Below, in pieces: positions 31,226 through 43,786 of a DNA stretch of 64,000 nucleotides. The stretch's first letter is position 1, and each line of letters starts with the position of its first letter. The position numbers and the translations under genes are program-made. The notes under the pieces were generated by a model that did no database searches, was not told the DNA's origin, and saw only the letters and a list, made by a program, of their open reading frames with translations. Source of the DNA: Cylicocyclus nassatus (Eukaryota > Nematoda > Chromadorea > Rhabditida > Strongylidae); the NCBI GenBank assembly GCA_958299035.1, contig CATQJL010000112.1, positions 49,124,941 to 49,188,940 of the forward strand, given 5' to 3'.

Positions 31226-34150
31226 ATATGGATCGATAGCCTAGATCTCCTAGTTTTCACAAGAGTGATTTGAGCCTGATTCGTTTTCTTTGCTTTGAGT
31301 AATATTTGGTGAAACACAGCCATTAAAAGCGAAAAATAGGAAAAATGAGATTTTGGTTGGCTTCTAATTCCACAGTTTGGAGTCTTTTAAAGCGGGATTT
31401 CTGAGATGAACAAAGAAGGAGTAGTGCTTTGCCTTGAGTGCAAAAACGGATAGCTAATTCACCTTTGAAACAAAGTTAATCATGTTGGAAAATGACCGTT
31501 TTACTTAGGTGGCCTAGTATCTTGAATCTTCAAAATTCGCTCAAACTTTGTCTACAGGGGTTACTGACAGCTCATTATGGATACGTTGCCCATTATGTTT
31601 GACAGAGCCTTCAGGTAATGCTATCTTAGGTATATAATTCAGGGGGGTCTCATTAAGACAGCAATCAGGGGGGGGGGTCGTAACCAGCGATCGTCTGCCA
31701 CACCCCCTGCTTGACCCTGAGTGGGCAGCTGTATGACTGAATCAGCGCAAACACAAATTACACAGATGATGCTAGTTATGCGATTTCTTCTTCACGCAAC
31801 ATGTTCTCTTTCCTTCAACAATTGCAGAAAAAACGCAAGGTTTGTGAAAAAACTACATTTTGAACTTTTTGAAAAGAAAAAAGAAGCACTTGTTTTTTAC
31901 CCATCCCCTCTCGAAAATTTTCCCGGAAGCCGGTACTCTGAGAGGAACAAAGCACTTCGGACAACGCCAGATTTAAAAAGGCACATTAGGCGACTGAGTT
32001 ATGGCTCTGGTTGTAAAGGAGATAGAGGACTGTACCTCCTCGTCTAAAAAGGTCCATTTGCATTTTTGTTGACAGCGATCTCTTTTTGCCGAGGCTTTTC
32101 TGGTTTTTTGCATAGTTTACGGAATGAAGCTGATGGTTTTGAAAAAAGCGCCGTTCAGTCTATTGCGGCCATAGCAACGCATTTTACTTAAAAAATGCAA
32201 AAAGTGGAACTTTCATTCATCATAGATCTAGAGAACGTTTACAAATAATGGAGTGATTCCGAAAACAATACGAAAACGAGCATACGAAAACGAGCAATCC
32301 AGCCAAATGCCACAGTGCTCGCTATCGGGAATGACTCAAACCCGGAATTCAAACTCTCATACAATAATTGACGAAGGAATTTAGTTAAATGGAAAAACAA
32401 ATTTCGAGCACACAGCCAATTGACAGCGTTCAACTTAGTCCTTGAGAATGTGTAGTCCACAGTCATTTTTTCCTGCCGACCACGTATAGTCTGGAGTGTC
32501 TTGTCCAGTTGATCGAACAAGTACTACAGTGTTAAGTTTTAATCCCTTTCCTTCCCTCATCTCGATCCCCGATTTTAAACTTGTCTCAGCGGTTCTACTT
32601 CTGGTTTCTTAGAAATCATAGCTCCTCTTTTAAACCCGTTTTGAAATAGTAATTTTTTAAGGCCTGAAATAATGAGCAGAAACACGCGGGTACACTCTTG
32701 ACCTTTGGGTTGTCAGATTTAATCAATCTTATGCAAAGACGGAAAAGAGAATACAAAAATAGGTGCTTATATCATAATGAATGAAATAAATCAACAACAT
32801 AGCAGACAGATAGATAGATCAATTGTCACTAATGTAAGTCGTCTCCTATTGTTACTGAAAAATTGTGTTGAAGCTAAATCCGCGGCCAGAATTGTCTGTG
32901 CCAGCGCCGTTCTAGCGCTGTTTAGCGTAGGACTGTGGTGGAATGCGCATCAGTACGCTGCGCATGCACGGCGCTCGCACCGCGGTGGCACAGCTGCGAC
33001 ACAAACAACTCTAAGCGTTGTCTAAAAAGTTATTTGGAGTAGTAGTAGAACATCTTTGTTTATTGAATGCGTCTCTTATTTTGTTGTAGATTGTTGATGG
33101 CTACGGGTACTCCTGTCCATTGACGAACATTTATGACAAAAGCTTAGCGGATCTTCGGTCCCCGCAAGATCACTCTTCAGTGATTAGTGAAGTGCTTCTT
33201 AAAGCTATCTGAGGAAATACTCTGGAAAAAACACGTCTAGCCAATCAGGCTTCATGGCTCTATAGCCATAAGTTATTAACAGTGCAGGGCAATGGTGATA
33301 GAAGATTCCGATTCAAGTGCGTAGTCAAGATAATAATTGGAAGTCTACCGTCATTTATTCAAAGAAACCTTTGATAACTCGAAAATAGCATTCGAGAGTA
33401 TTTTGATGAAGTGACTTTGGAAACATGTGACAAAAATCGAATTAGTTTCATCATAAGGCTTCATTGTTAGGCTAACTTCACGAAGTCACTGTCATAGAGC
33501 TAGTGCCAATCACATTTGGGAAGCACAAGCTTTGACTCGATTTATGATCATCACAAACGTGATGGAACCATGATGTCGAGAAAAAATGTTTGACACTCAA
33601 CAGTTACATTTTTTCCTCTAAATTCCGGTGTCACCTGAAAGAAGGTAACATAGAACGGTCGCAAACATTCATTAAATTATCTTTAAAAAGAAACATTTTT
33701 TTACGTGATTCAGTTTTTACTACAGAAATCTGCCAACACTCCGGATTTCCACGTTTCATTAGCACTGTTTGATATAAACTCAGAATATTTTTGTTACTTT
33801 TTTAACACCAAACAAACCAGTTTAATCATTTTGAGAAAATTCATGGACTTTCAATCAGTGCTGCGAGGAAAAAAGCATTTGTTTATGTGCTTGGTCGGAA
33901 GAGATTTATTGTTACCCTTGTTGTCGTGGATGCGAGTGTTCTTTGCTTGCGAGTCTTTGAGCTGTTGGCTGTAAAATCCGTCTCTTTGTTGACTTTTATA
34001 AGACAAGAGCTACGACTAAAATTAGGCCAAACCGAACTTCTTCCAGTGGACCAATCAGCGTCATCGAGTACGGCAAAGGTACGGTCTGGGCTGGAGTTAG
34101 AGTTTCTCGACTATAGATAAGCCATATGAGCTGTCGCTTAGACAGTAGCT

Positions 34151-35670
34151 TAGCTTAACTCACCCATCACTTTCCACAGAAAAATCTCGCAAACAAACCC
34201 ATCAAAAAAATCGCTCTCCCTCCCCTCCCCCCCCCCCCACCCTCCCCTCAGTGAACTTAGTCCAACCTCTTCGACATTGATATTCCAGTGGTTCGGCTCG
34301 TGTCTGATGTGTATTTACGTACATCGGATAGAAATTCATCCGCGCTTTCATATCTCGAAATGACCACAAACTATACCGCCGCCGGTGCTTTTGTTTTATT
34401 ATGTTATTATGTTACTATTATGTTTTACCAAAGTTCGGTAGCGCTAAATCAAACACAAACCCACCGCTGTGCTATGCCCATTCTGTTTTTCCCCGTAACA
34501 AACACAACAGACCTGCTGTACCTACAGCCGAGCATGTTTTCGTTTAAGCTGCAAAGCTGCTTTATAAAATTGAATTTGTTGCAGCCGGCTATTACTCGCC
34601 CCTCTCAGCAGAAAGTAAATCTTGGACAGATGTGATGAGCCAGAAAAAAACTTGCATTGGTATTAGCCTAACGAGGCTTTCCGGCAAATCGCGTAAAAAG
34701 AGCGCTGCAAACGAAATGCAAAGCTTTTCTGACTCATTAGCAAACCCTCTTTCTCGTTTCCATGCCTAACTAGCTAATGAGAAACAACTTGCATGGACGT
34801 TAATGAATTCTGCAGAATAGAGTCGTTTGGAATACTAAACATACAGTCAACCGGTCATTATCAATGCTTATAATCTGTGCAATTGCAAACAGCATGCAAA
34901 TTGAGGTCAGATCCTGAATTGGATCTCCTGCTTACTTGTTCTAGGAGATCCTTGTGTTTGTTGTGGCTAAGGGGGAGGGGGGGGGGAAATGGAAATCAAG
35001 AAAACGCAAAAAGTCTAAATCGGAGAGAAAATTTGTGTTCGTTTGTCAAATAGAAAATTCTATGCGTTATAAGCATATTGTGTGCATTTGCACATATGAA
35101 TTACGACTGATTACTATGGCCCTTATAATAAAAGCTGTTGTACAAAATAGCCGCTGCGCACGTGCCGCTTAGCGTGTGATGCTGCACCGCAACGTGTCAA
35201 TCGCGCTCAACAGAACTGTGAAAAAGCTAATCGCAAGGCACCAAATAATATTAATACGACGTAATCTTCGATGAGCTATTTATTTGTTCTTACCGCATTA
35301 CCCCACTACCACGATACTAATCGTAAAGGCGTAATTAGCGCGGCACAAAATGACGCGATCATAGTTTTTTGCGCAAATTCCATGCTTAATTCACAAAAAT
35401 TTGACGCAGGGCCCATTCGTTCCTATCATCAAATGCGCGGATCCAGTAGATTGCATAGTGAGCGAAAAATGTGTTAGTTATGCATGTGCGCCTATGTGCA
35501 AGCCTTATGGGAAGTGCTGATTTCTTACTTTAAATGCAACAAAAGAACATTTTTGGCCCTACGACAAAAAAGCATAGAAACGAAAGCTTGTGAATCCATT
35601 TCTGGATTCCTCTTCTTGTACGTAAACGTTTGAAAGCATCATTCCAATGTGTTGTGATTTTCATCAAAAA
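34151..35670. other. No gene recognised; homopolymer tracts
   Basis: A C-rich run at about 34,215-34,250 and a G run near 34,975-34,987. A 115-codon open frame (34,288-34,635) has one hydrophobic stretch (AAGAFVLLCYYVTIMFY) but no recognisable family. Confidence 0.35.
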
Positions 35671-37687
35671 CTAGCTGGCTTACCCGGCCCCGCCCGGCCC
35701 TGTCAATGCTATGATTAAGGTCTTATCCCTATACCTATAAAACCTTTCATTGCGCCCACTTCTACATGCAATTCCCTATTCCCGCTGTATTAGTAGTTAG
35801 CATGCCCACCTACCTCCCTCAACAACCCCCAGCCCCGTAGCTCAAACTTTGCAAAAAAACAATAAAACCGGTAAAAGTAAGGATAAATCTGAAAACTGAT
35901 GGCGTTATTCGGCTATCCGGCCTCAAAATGTTTTTGTAATGGATCTTGCTCAAAGACGGTACATGGAGATTATTAAAGCCGCTGATGACGAATATCGTAG
36001 TCATTTCGCGCGATAGCGCCATTTTTTTCTGGGTTTATGTTGTGTACACATAAGAAGCTAAAATCATGGATTTCGCTGAAACTTTGAGGGAGGCTAATTG
36101 ACATGCTGATTACGAATATCATACTTCTTCGGCATTTTGAGGCGATTCCACTGAGTTATGGTATGTTATACTGCAGAGGGGCGAAATCTCAGTTTTGGCT
36201 GAAACTCGGTCTAGAGAGATTCAACCTTCTGACCACGTCTAAAACACTCTCGTTGCGTTTTGAAATCTTTTCGCAGAGTTACGGTAGATACATGGCAGCG
36301 GGTAAAAATCATCAACCTGCCTGAAACCTTGGCAGAAAATTACCTAAAGTGCTGTTTCAAGAATATCGTGCGCAGCCTCCACGATAAAGGCAGTTCGTGT
36401 TGTATAAAAGTTCCCCATGACCGTAATGCTTTCCCTTATGGGACCACTGCCGCGCGCGAGACACCCTTCGGCGGCTTTTGCCTAAGCAAAAACAGGGGAG
36501 GGAGATTTGCCGCGTGCGTTACGCGTTGGGACAGGTTACCAGAATGGCGCTGGAGACCGCCATGCAAAACGACCGTTTCCCATTTCTCGAATATCTGGGA
36601 TTTAATTGGCCCGAAAGCGAAAAAATGTCCATTCAAACCCTGCAACTCACCATAACTTCACTATTGCGTTATGACAGCGAGCAAGCATCATAATCATAAG
36701 CGATATACTTGTGAACTGTTACAGTAAGGTTTTGAGCAAATCTAGAACTTCGACCCATCTACACCCACCGTAACCCAAGAAAATGCAATATCCTGCAAAA
36801 TCAGCATAATAATCATGTTCAGTGCGCTAAATGACCAACCTAGACGAAGTTTAAAGCAAATCTATGTTTTCGACTCCATGCCATAAAACCACCACAACTC
36901 TATGAAAAGGTCCCAATATGCAGAGAGAGACGATATTCGTAATAAGCATGTCGAATAAGCCATATGGACCGAACTCCAGCCGAATTCATGATTTTGACTT
37001 CCTACCGTACACCTATCATAACCACATGGGAAGATGTTCTGCGGAGAAAATGTGATATCTGTATTCAGCATGTAAAGGGCCGGGCATGCCTTACGCGATT
37101 TCAGTCGCGACGCGTTTTGGCAATTCGCCAGAAGCCTTCAGATCCAACATTAGCAAACTGCACATGCATAGTGTGTATAACTTACGTGAACTGATGAAAT
37201 GCTTTATCTTCTTTACATTTATAATGTGCTTACAATGAGTTATGAACACCTGGAATATCGCCAAATCGCGTGCTCGGCCCTTAAGATAACCCTTACACAC
37301 GAGTTTGAGCAAGCTCTACCACAAAAAATTTCGGGGCTCGGATAGCCGAATAGCGCCAAACAAATATCGAACTCGTAATCAGCATGTTCGATTACCCCCC
37401 CCCCTGTGCCAAATCCCAGCCCCGTAGCTCAAACTTTGCAAAAAATCGATAAAATCGATAAAAGTTATCGATAATCCTGTAAACTAATATTGTATTCGGA
37501 ATCCCCATGCTCGGTTACCCCCCTGTGCCAACTCCCAGACCCGTAGGTGAACTCTGCAAAAAATCGATACCCGCAGGGGCCCGAAGTGCATGTGTGCCGA
37601 GTTTGATCCGGATCGGTTCAGAAATGGTATGTTCTATTCGGAACATACGTACATACAGACATACAAACAGGCATTCAGTTTTATATA
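35671..37687 (-). mobile_element. Helitron-like element, degenerate
   Basis: On the minus strand the 3' end is GGGTAAGCCAGCTAG followed by T (35,670), the same terminus as the Helitron at 27.9 kb. The 5' side ends in ATATATAAAACTGAATGCC at 37,687, where a mariner-type terminus abuts it. The interior consists of degenerate blocks with GAATATC, CCCCGTAGCTCAAACTTTGC and TATCGATAAAA. No Rep/helicase frame is present. Confidence 0.6.
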
Positions 37688-39311
37688 TTAGGTTGGTGCA
37701 AAAATAATGAGCGTTTTCCCATTTTTCACTTTCACTTGCTATAACTTTCTACAAAATCTATTAGGTTGTCAAGAAAATAATGTCGTTTTTTGTTTGCTTG
37801 CATTAATAAAGCAACCAGACTCAACACAACAAAGGATAAGGGATACTATTCGGTAGAGCAAAGCAAGCTCTACAAGATGGCTTTCATGATTTTGCGCCAA
37901 GATCTACACACGGAAAGTTCGAACTCAAAATCTTACGATATCCAAATGCCCAAAAAATCGAAAAAATCAGATCTTCGTCCTATAATTTCTACGGGCCTCC
38001 TACTCGCACACGTCAATACTTTCGATATCTGATATCCACATGTGCAGTTGCTGCACTTTTTCCTTGACTAGAAACTGAGAAAACGAAATTTTTCGTGCTT
38101 TTTTAAAGCAATGCTGAGCCGTTCTTGCATATGTGATTCTATACTACAAGCCTACTTTAGTATAACTATAGATTTTCAGCCTATTCCGAGAAGCAGTTTT
38201 CGAGAAATGTCGCTTTTAGCACTGAAACTGAAAAGAAGAAAGCTGATTTCGATATTTCTCAAAAACTACTGCTCGGAATGGGCTGAAAATCTATAGTTAT
38301 ACTTACGTAGGCTTGTAGTATAGAATTACATATGCAAGAACGGCTCAGCATAGCTTTTAGAAAAACACGAAAATCGTTTTCTCCGTTTTTAGTCAAGCAA
38401 TAAATACAGCAGCTGCGCATATGGATATCACATATCGGAAGTATTGAAGTGTGCGAATTGGAGGTCTGTAGAAATTATACGGACGAAGATCTGATTTTTT
38501 CCCATTTTTTGGACATTTGGATAACTTCAGTTTTTGAGTTCGAACTTTCCATGGATCGAGCTTGGCGCAAAATGATACATGAACATGATAAGCCTTCAAT
38601 TCCTTAGAAAAACGTAAACAAATCAATAAATCGATAGAAGGACCAAACGAATCGCCGCAAAAAGTAGCCTATCATCTGCGCAGGGGTCGAAAACATATGT
38701 GTGCAAAGTTTCAGCTGAATCGGTTGAGCGGTGCGCGTTTCTATAACGCACATACCCTCCAAACTGACAATTTTTGAGTTTTATATATATATATATATAT
38801 AGATGATAGGCCTCAAAACCCCAAAGTAGAGAATTTTTAATTTTCTGCGTACTGAAAAGTTGGATGTTTTTGCAAAAACCGTTAATGGGACTCCTACCCT
38901 CACGCTTACAGAGATGAGCAATGTTTGAGCGACTGCATTTTACAAAAGAAAGTTATGGGCTTTAAAATGACCACAACCACTACCCATGTTAAGCCGCCGA
39001 TATCTAATATGCATAATGTAGACAATTTCCATTACATATAGCGGGTAAATTTTTGATAAACCACCTTCATTCGCGCTCAAATTCTGGGCAGAAAAATGAA
39101 TGCAACGAAAATCTAATTTTGAGCGCGATTATGTGAAGCTCTACAAATTCTTAACAAGTGTGCTAGAAGTTCCCTGCGAAAATCGTCAGATAGAGCATAA
39201 AAAGAGCTTTCTATTAGTGTGCTGAAACCATTAAAAAGAAAGACGTTTGATGGAGAAAAGTTTTCTTGAAAAAGTCCTAAGAAAACGCTCATTATTTTTG
39301 CACCAACCTAA
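37688..39311. mobile_element. Mariner-type fold-back element
   Basis: The termini are inverted: TTAGGTTGGTGCAAAAATAA at 37,688 and its reverse complement ending at 39,311. Inside is a near-perfect fold-back, 37,855-38,215 against 38,240-38,620. A second TTAGGTTGTCAAGAAAATAA tip lies at 37,763. Part of a Helitron 5' end (TCTATATATATA, minus strand, from 38,803) is embedded. There is no transposase frame. TA precedes the left tip but not the right, so one side is rearranged. Confidence 0.65.
38777..38803 (-). other. Helitron 5' end and (TA)n run
   Basis: On the minus strand, A then TCTATATATATATATATAAA leads into ACTCAAAAATTGTCAG and CGCACCGCTCAACCGATTCA. This is the classic short AT-rich Helitron 5' start. 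The segment 38,706-38,832 is missing from the opposite palindrome arm. Confidence 0.5.
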
Positions 39312-39496
39312 TTTTAAGATGCAAGCATCATTTTTATCCAAAATTCAATCATGCAATTGTGTATCTCCTGCAAGCGCAGCGGGTTTAAGAGCACGATGTG
39401 TTGCAAAAAGGAACACTTTTTTGCATGCACAAATATGTGTGAAATTGTGCAGCGTACAGAAATAGTACGGAGAAATGCTATTAGGCATTAGATAGC

Positions 39497-40263
39497 TATG
39501 GATAGTATGTCTTAAGTGCTTAATCAAACGATCGCAAACTCATACGTTTTCGGCAAGAAGAGCTGGAATCATTTGAGAGAGTGTTTAAATATTAGTGACT
39601 GGATGTTGAGCAGATTAATGTGTTTGGTTGGCGCATAAGCCGTTGTGCATAGTCCAGTAGATCAAGCTATTAATTAAGTGCCCTTGCGGTGGTAACAACG
39701 CTTATGCGCAAATGTCCAAAGAACGCAATTTTCAACTCTTGCACGATATCATACACTCCCTAATTCTTCCTCGCTTAATTGTCAACTCCAAGCCAGTTTT
39801 GTCTTTGGTCCCCAGGAATAATTTCCAGCTTCGCAGTCATTTCGTACTACAATCGCCGTCACATCGCGAACGAAACTACGGCCGTGGATCGCTGCGACTG
39901 CTGCTATTAGCGTCTTCGTTATCAAAACGTCCATCGTTTGATATGCGACCTTCCACGAAAAGAAAGAGCAAATTGCGAAACTCCCAACGACAGCAGGTTT
40001 TTTCTGGTGATACGTGAATAATTTACGCACTTTGAACTTCTATCGACAAGCCCCGCAATTAGCGAATTCACCTTCCCCCTGCTCTCCATGACTAATAAGT
40101 CACAGTGCACTTACACAATAACGAAAACTATTCCTCTTATCACATTCAAAAGTTCTTCCTGGCTCGAAGAAAATTCTGATATGACGAATTTAGGAAAAAC
40201 CAAACATGTAACAGGGAAGCGCTAAAAAGATAGCTCTTATCAAGTCTGAGGCGAGAGTTCGTG
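39497..40263. other. Block present only in the left arm of palindrome 1
   Basis: About 770 bp lies between TTAGGCATTAGATAGCT and AGACAAACGTCACGAAAT; the right arm has these two sequences only ~13 bp apart. No clean TSD is visible, so a deletion in the right arm is as likely as an insertion here. Open frames exist on both strands but show no domain. Confidence 0.7.
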
Positions 40264-41069
40264 CCAAGACAAACGTCACGAAATATTATCTAATTAAGGT
40301 TCTTATTATTGGTGAATAAGGCGATGAAGACAAGACAACTATTCAAAGACCAACGTATACTCCTCAAAAAGCGTTTTGCATTTTTTGTAAACGTTTCTCG
40401 TCTCATATGTATGCAATTGATCGTGAAAAAGAATTGTCACAACGGATGTCAGTGACCAACCGGGTTCTTTTCTTTTCAAACATTTGCTATTTATTGTTCA
40501 TTCTCCTGCGAGCTATCTTTTGCTTCTGCGCACCAGCCTGACGCATCGCAACGGCGCGGTTAATTTTCTCGTTGGAACCAGCTAATCTTGACAACGAATT
40601 ATTATAGTGATGATTCAATTTATATAAAAGGAGGACGAAGGGCAGGAGTGAAGAAATTGGTTTGCCGAGACAGAATGTTTCTTTCAAACATATTAAGTAT
40701 CAGTTTAGAATCTCCCAAACAACAATATTGGAAGAATTTCATTTCTTGAAAACCCCAATTCTTACTGCCAGTTCCATTTCTTGGAATGAAGATGACAGAT
40801 GGTATGACAGAAATCTCGCGAAAACTAACAAGGGAAGGGTACTAACTTAGATTCGCCTACTGAGATGAGACACATATATTTGAAATCAGCTTGGAACGCT
40901 GGTTTTAAGTATACTGTTCCTAGCTGCTTAGCATTATTCTAAATCGAGTTATGGTCTCTTTTCTAGGCAAAGCTTGCGTGCTCCTCAAGCTACGGATGCT
41001 ACGGTGTCTACGTCTGGGTGGTTTTGCAATTGTATAATGCGCCCTTTCAAGATCGAAAGGATTAATCTG

Positions 41070-42035
41070 TAAGTATCTACAAGTAGATCCTCATTGTGAG
41101 ATGTACCGTTGTTTATCTTAGGAGGGAGGTGTTGTAGAGCCGTCCCTTATATTGGAACTTGCTCACTCACTATAGGCTAAGTCGATATGGTCTTTGTGGT
41201 TGCGGCGTACCCGCCGCACCTTGATATATATATATATGGGTGTGTTGTTCTTGAGCTATTCCTAGTGAACCCTCGGCATGTACGCCGATAGGCAAAGGGG
41301 AAACTCTTGTGTTTTTTTAATAAATCGTTAACAACTCAACGCGTTCCACAACAGGAACGAAATTAGCTTTTTTCAATCTTCTTTCAGATTTTTCCATTTC
41401 TCAAAACCTTTTGAGAAGTCCAATATTCCGTGTATATTCATGTGAACAGTAAGTAAGATTACACTTTTTATTCTGCCTATTTTTCTTCTCAGCTACTATC
41501 ACCGTCTATGCTGGATTCTGTCATTCGTAGAGTGGAATGTTCGTGCATTTTCACCATATGTGATGCCATATCCAGAGTTTACACGGCTGCCGGTCATTCA
41601 CTTTTTCTTTCCTTATGATGCCATGTTGTGTGTTTCTTTATTTTCTTTACTTTCTTCCATTCATACTACAGTCACATTTAGCACGTCTGAGTGAACATTT
41701 CTTAGTTAATACGTTACTGGTTCAGTCTTTGTTGCAGTTCGTAATGTGATTGAAAGGACGGGTGTTTAGCGTTCAGGAATTCACAGGGAAACAGGGAAAA
41801 AGGAAAGCTTACAAAGAAAGGATACTAATTTAGATTCGCCTCTTAAGATGAGATGCATATGTTTAGAATCAGCTTTGAATTTTGATTGCAAATATGTTAT
41901 TCTTAGCTGCTTAGCGTTATTCCGGAGCGAGTTATAGGCTTGGCGTTGTGAGTAATTGAAAAACTTCTGAATGTCGTAAAACGGCGTATAGGTAAGAATC
42001 TGCTCGAAAAAAGTGCTAGGATGTTGAACTAGCAT
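41070..42035. other. Loop of palindrome 1
   Basis: A 966-bp spacer. It contains an LTR-like segment at 41,130-41,354 and, at about 41,803-41,945, a diverged copy of the adjacent arm sequence (GATTCGCCTCTTAAGATGAG versus GATTCGCCTACTGAGATGAG). Confidence 0.8.
41130..41354 (+). mobile_element. Possible solo LTR
   Basis: Begins TGTTGTAG and ends CCACAACA, the TG...CA termini with inverted TGTTGT/ACAACA tips. It contains a TATATATATATA stretch and AATAAA before the 3' end. It is about 225 bp, within the range of short LTRs such as BEL/Pao. Flanks GGAGG and GGAAC do not match as a TSD, and no second LTR or pol was found. Confidence 0.4.
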
Positions 42036-43786
42036 CAGATTAATCCTTTCGATCTTGAAAGGGCGCATTATACAATTGCAAAACCACCTAGACGTAGACA
42101 CCGTAGCATCCGTAGCTTGAGGAGCACGCAAGCTTTGCCTAGAAAAGAGACCATAACTCGATTTAGAATAATGCTAAGCAGCTAGGAACAGTATACTTAA
42201 AACCAGCGTTCCAAGCTGATTTCAAATATATTTGTCTCATCTCAGTAGGCGAATCTAAGTTAGTACCCTTCCCTTGTTAGTTTTCGCGAGATTTCTGTCG
42301 TACCATCTGTCATCTTCATTCCAAGGAATTGAACTGGCAGTAAGAGTTGGGGTTTTCAAGAAATGTTCTTCCAATATTGTTGTTCGGGAGATTCTAAACT
42401 GATAGATAATATGTTTGAAAGAAACATTCTGTCTCAGCAAACCAATTTCTTCACTCCTGCCCTTCGTCCTCCTTTTATATAAAATAAACCATCACTATAA
42501 TAATTTGTTGTCAAAGATTAGCTGGTTCCAACGAGAAAAATAACCGCGCCGTTGCGATGCGTCAGGCTGGTGCGCAGAAGCAAAAGATAACTCGCAGGAG
42601 AATGAACAACAAATAGCAGATGTTTGAAAAGAAAAGAACCCGGTTGGTCACTGACATCCGTTGTGACAATTCTTTTTCATGATAAATTGCATACATATGA
42701 GACGAGAAACGTTTACAAAAAATGCAAAACGCTTTTTAAGGAGTATACGTTGGTCTTTGAATAGTTGTCTTGTCTTCATCGCCTTATTCACCAATAATAA
42801 GAACCTTAATTAGATAATATTTCGTGACGTTTGTCTTATTTGTCTTTAGCTATCTAATGCCTAATAGCATTTCTCCGTACTATTTCTGTACGCTGCACAA
42901 TTTCACACATATTTGTGCATGCAAAAAAGTGTTCCTTTTTGCAACACATCGTGCTCTTAAACCCGCTGCGCTTGCAGGAGATACACAATTGCATGATTGA
43001 ATTTTGGATAAAAATGATGCTTGCATCTTAAAATTAGGTTGGTGCAAAAATAATGAGCGTTTTCTTAGGACTTTTTCAAGAAAACTTTTCTCCATCAAAC
43101 GTCTTTCTTTTTAATGGTTTCAGCACACTAATAGAAAGCTCTTTTTATGCTCTATCTGACGATTTTCGCAGGGAACTTCTAGCACACTTGTTAAGAATTT
43201 GTAGAGCTTCACATAATCGCGCTCAAAATTAGATTTTCGTTGCATTCATTTTTCTGCCCAGAATTTGAGCGCGAATGAAGGTGGTTTATCAAAAATTTAC
43301 CCGCTATATGTAATGGAAATTGTCTACATTATGCATATTAGATATCGGCGGCTTAACATGGGTAGTGGTTGTGGTCATTTTAAAGCCCATAACTTTCTTT
43401 TGTAAAATGCAGTCGCTCAAACATTGCTCATCTCTGTAAGCGTGAGGGTAGGAGTCCCATTAACGGTTTTTGCAAAAACATCCAACTTTTCAGTACGCAG
43501 AAAATTAAAAATTCGCACACATATGTTTTCGACCCCTGCGCAGATGATAGGCTACTTTTTGCGGCGATTCGTTTGGTCCTTCTATCGATTTATTGATTTG
43601 TTTACGTTTTTCTAAGGAATTGAAGGCTTATCATGTTCATGTATCATTTTGCGCCAAGCTCGATCCATGGAAAGTTCGAACTCAAAATCTGAAGTTATCC
43701 AAATGTCCAAAAAATGGGAAAAAATCAGATCTTCGTCCGTAAATTTCTACAGACCTCCAATTCGCACACTTCAATACTTCCGATAT
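42036..43786 (-). repeat. Palindrome 1, right arm
   Basis: Inverse of the left arm from ATTAATCT to GGAAGTATTGAAGTG. It includes one terminus of the mariner-type element (tip at 43,028-43,060) but not its partner end. Confidence 0.9.

Larger units (their letters stand above)
30025..31727. mobile_element. hAT-like element with perfect 8-bp TSD
   Basis: AGTGGGCA occurs at 30025-30032 and 31720-31727, immediately outside a 1,687-bp element. The element begins CAGGGTCAAGCGTGGGGTGT and ends in the inverse ACACCCCCTGCTTGACCCTG. Longer internal inverted arms (about 30,095-30,325 and 31,302-31,565) share CTGTAGACAAAGTTTGAG and AGATTCAAGATACTA. The 8-bp TSD and CAGGG-type tip point to hAT. No transposase is present; the interior carries repeat A copy 2 and a GC-rich hairpin. 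Confidence 0.85.
29838..34150 (+). repeat. Diverged third copy of the 6-kb palindrome unit
   Basis: Sequence at 29,838-30,024 and 31,728-34,150 is collinear with the right palindrome arm at about 57,630-60,510. Shared landmarks include CAATCCAGATACTACA, GTGGAACTTTCATTCATCA, CGAAAACAATACGAAAACGA, GGTCCCCGCAAGA/GGTCCCCTCAAGA and ACACCAAACAAACCAGT. Divergence is substantial, so it is much older than the two arms. Translation of 32,066-32,190 parallels the arm (SLRNEADGFEKSAVQS versus NLRNEANGYEQSAVQS), hinting that the unit once encoded a protein. Confidence 0.8.
38434..41069 (+). repeat. Palindrome 1, left arm
   Basis: Inverse of 42,036-43,786. Identical or nearly identical open frames appear mirrored (for example 39,247-39,465 and 42,880-43,098). 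This arm contains two blocks absent from the other: about 38,706-38,832 and about 39,497-40,263. Confidence 0.9.

Noticed and set aside
34288..34635. Membrane protein gene
   Set aside because: There is a single hydrophobic stretch, no recognisable family, a C-homopolymer just upstream and no supporting exons.
36260..36655. 131-codon open frame
   Set aside because: It sits inside a degenerate Helitron-like repeat, an opposite-strand frame overlaps it, and no domain or splice context is visible.
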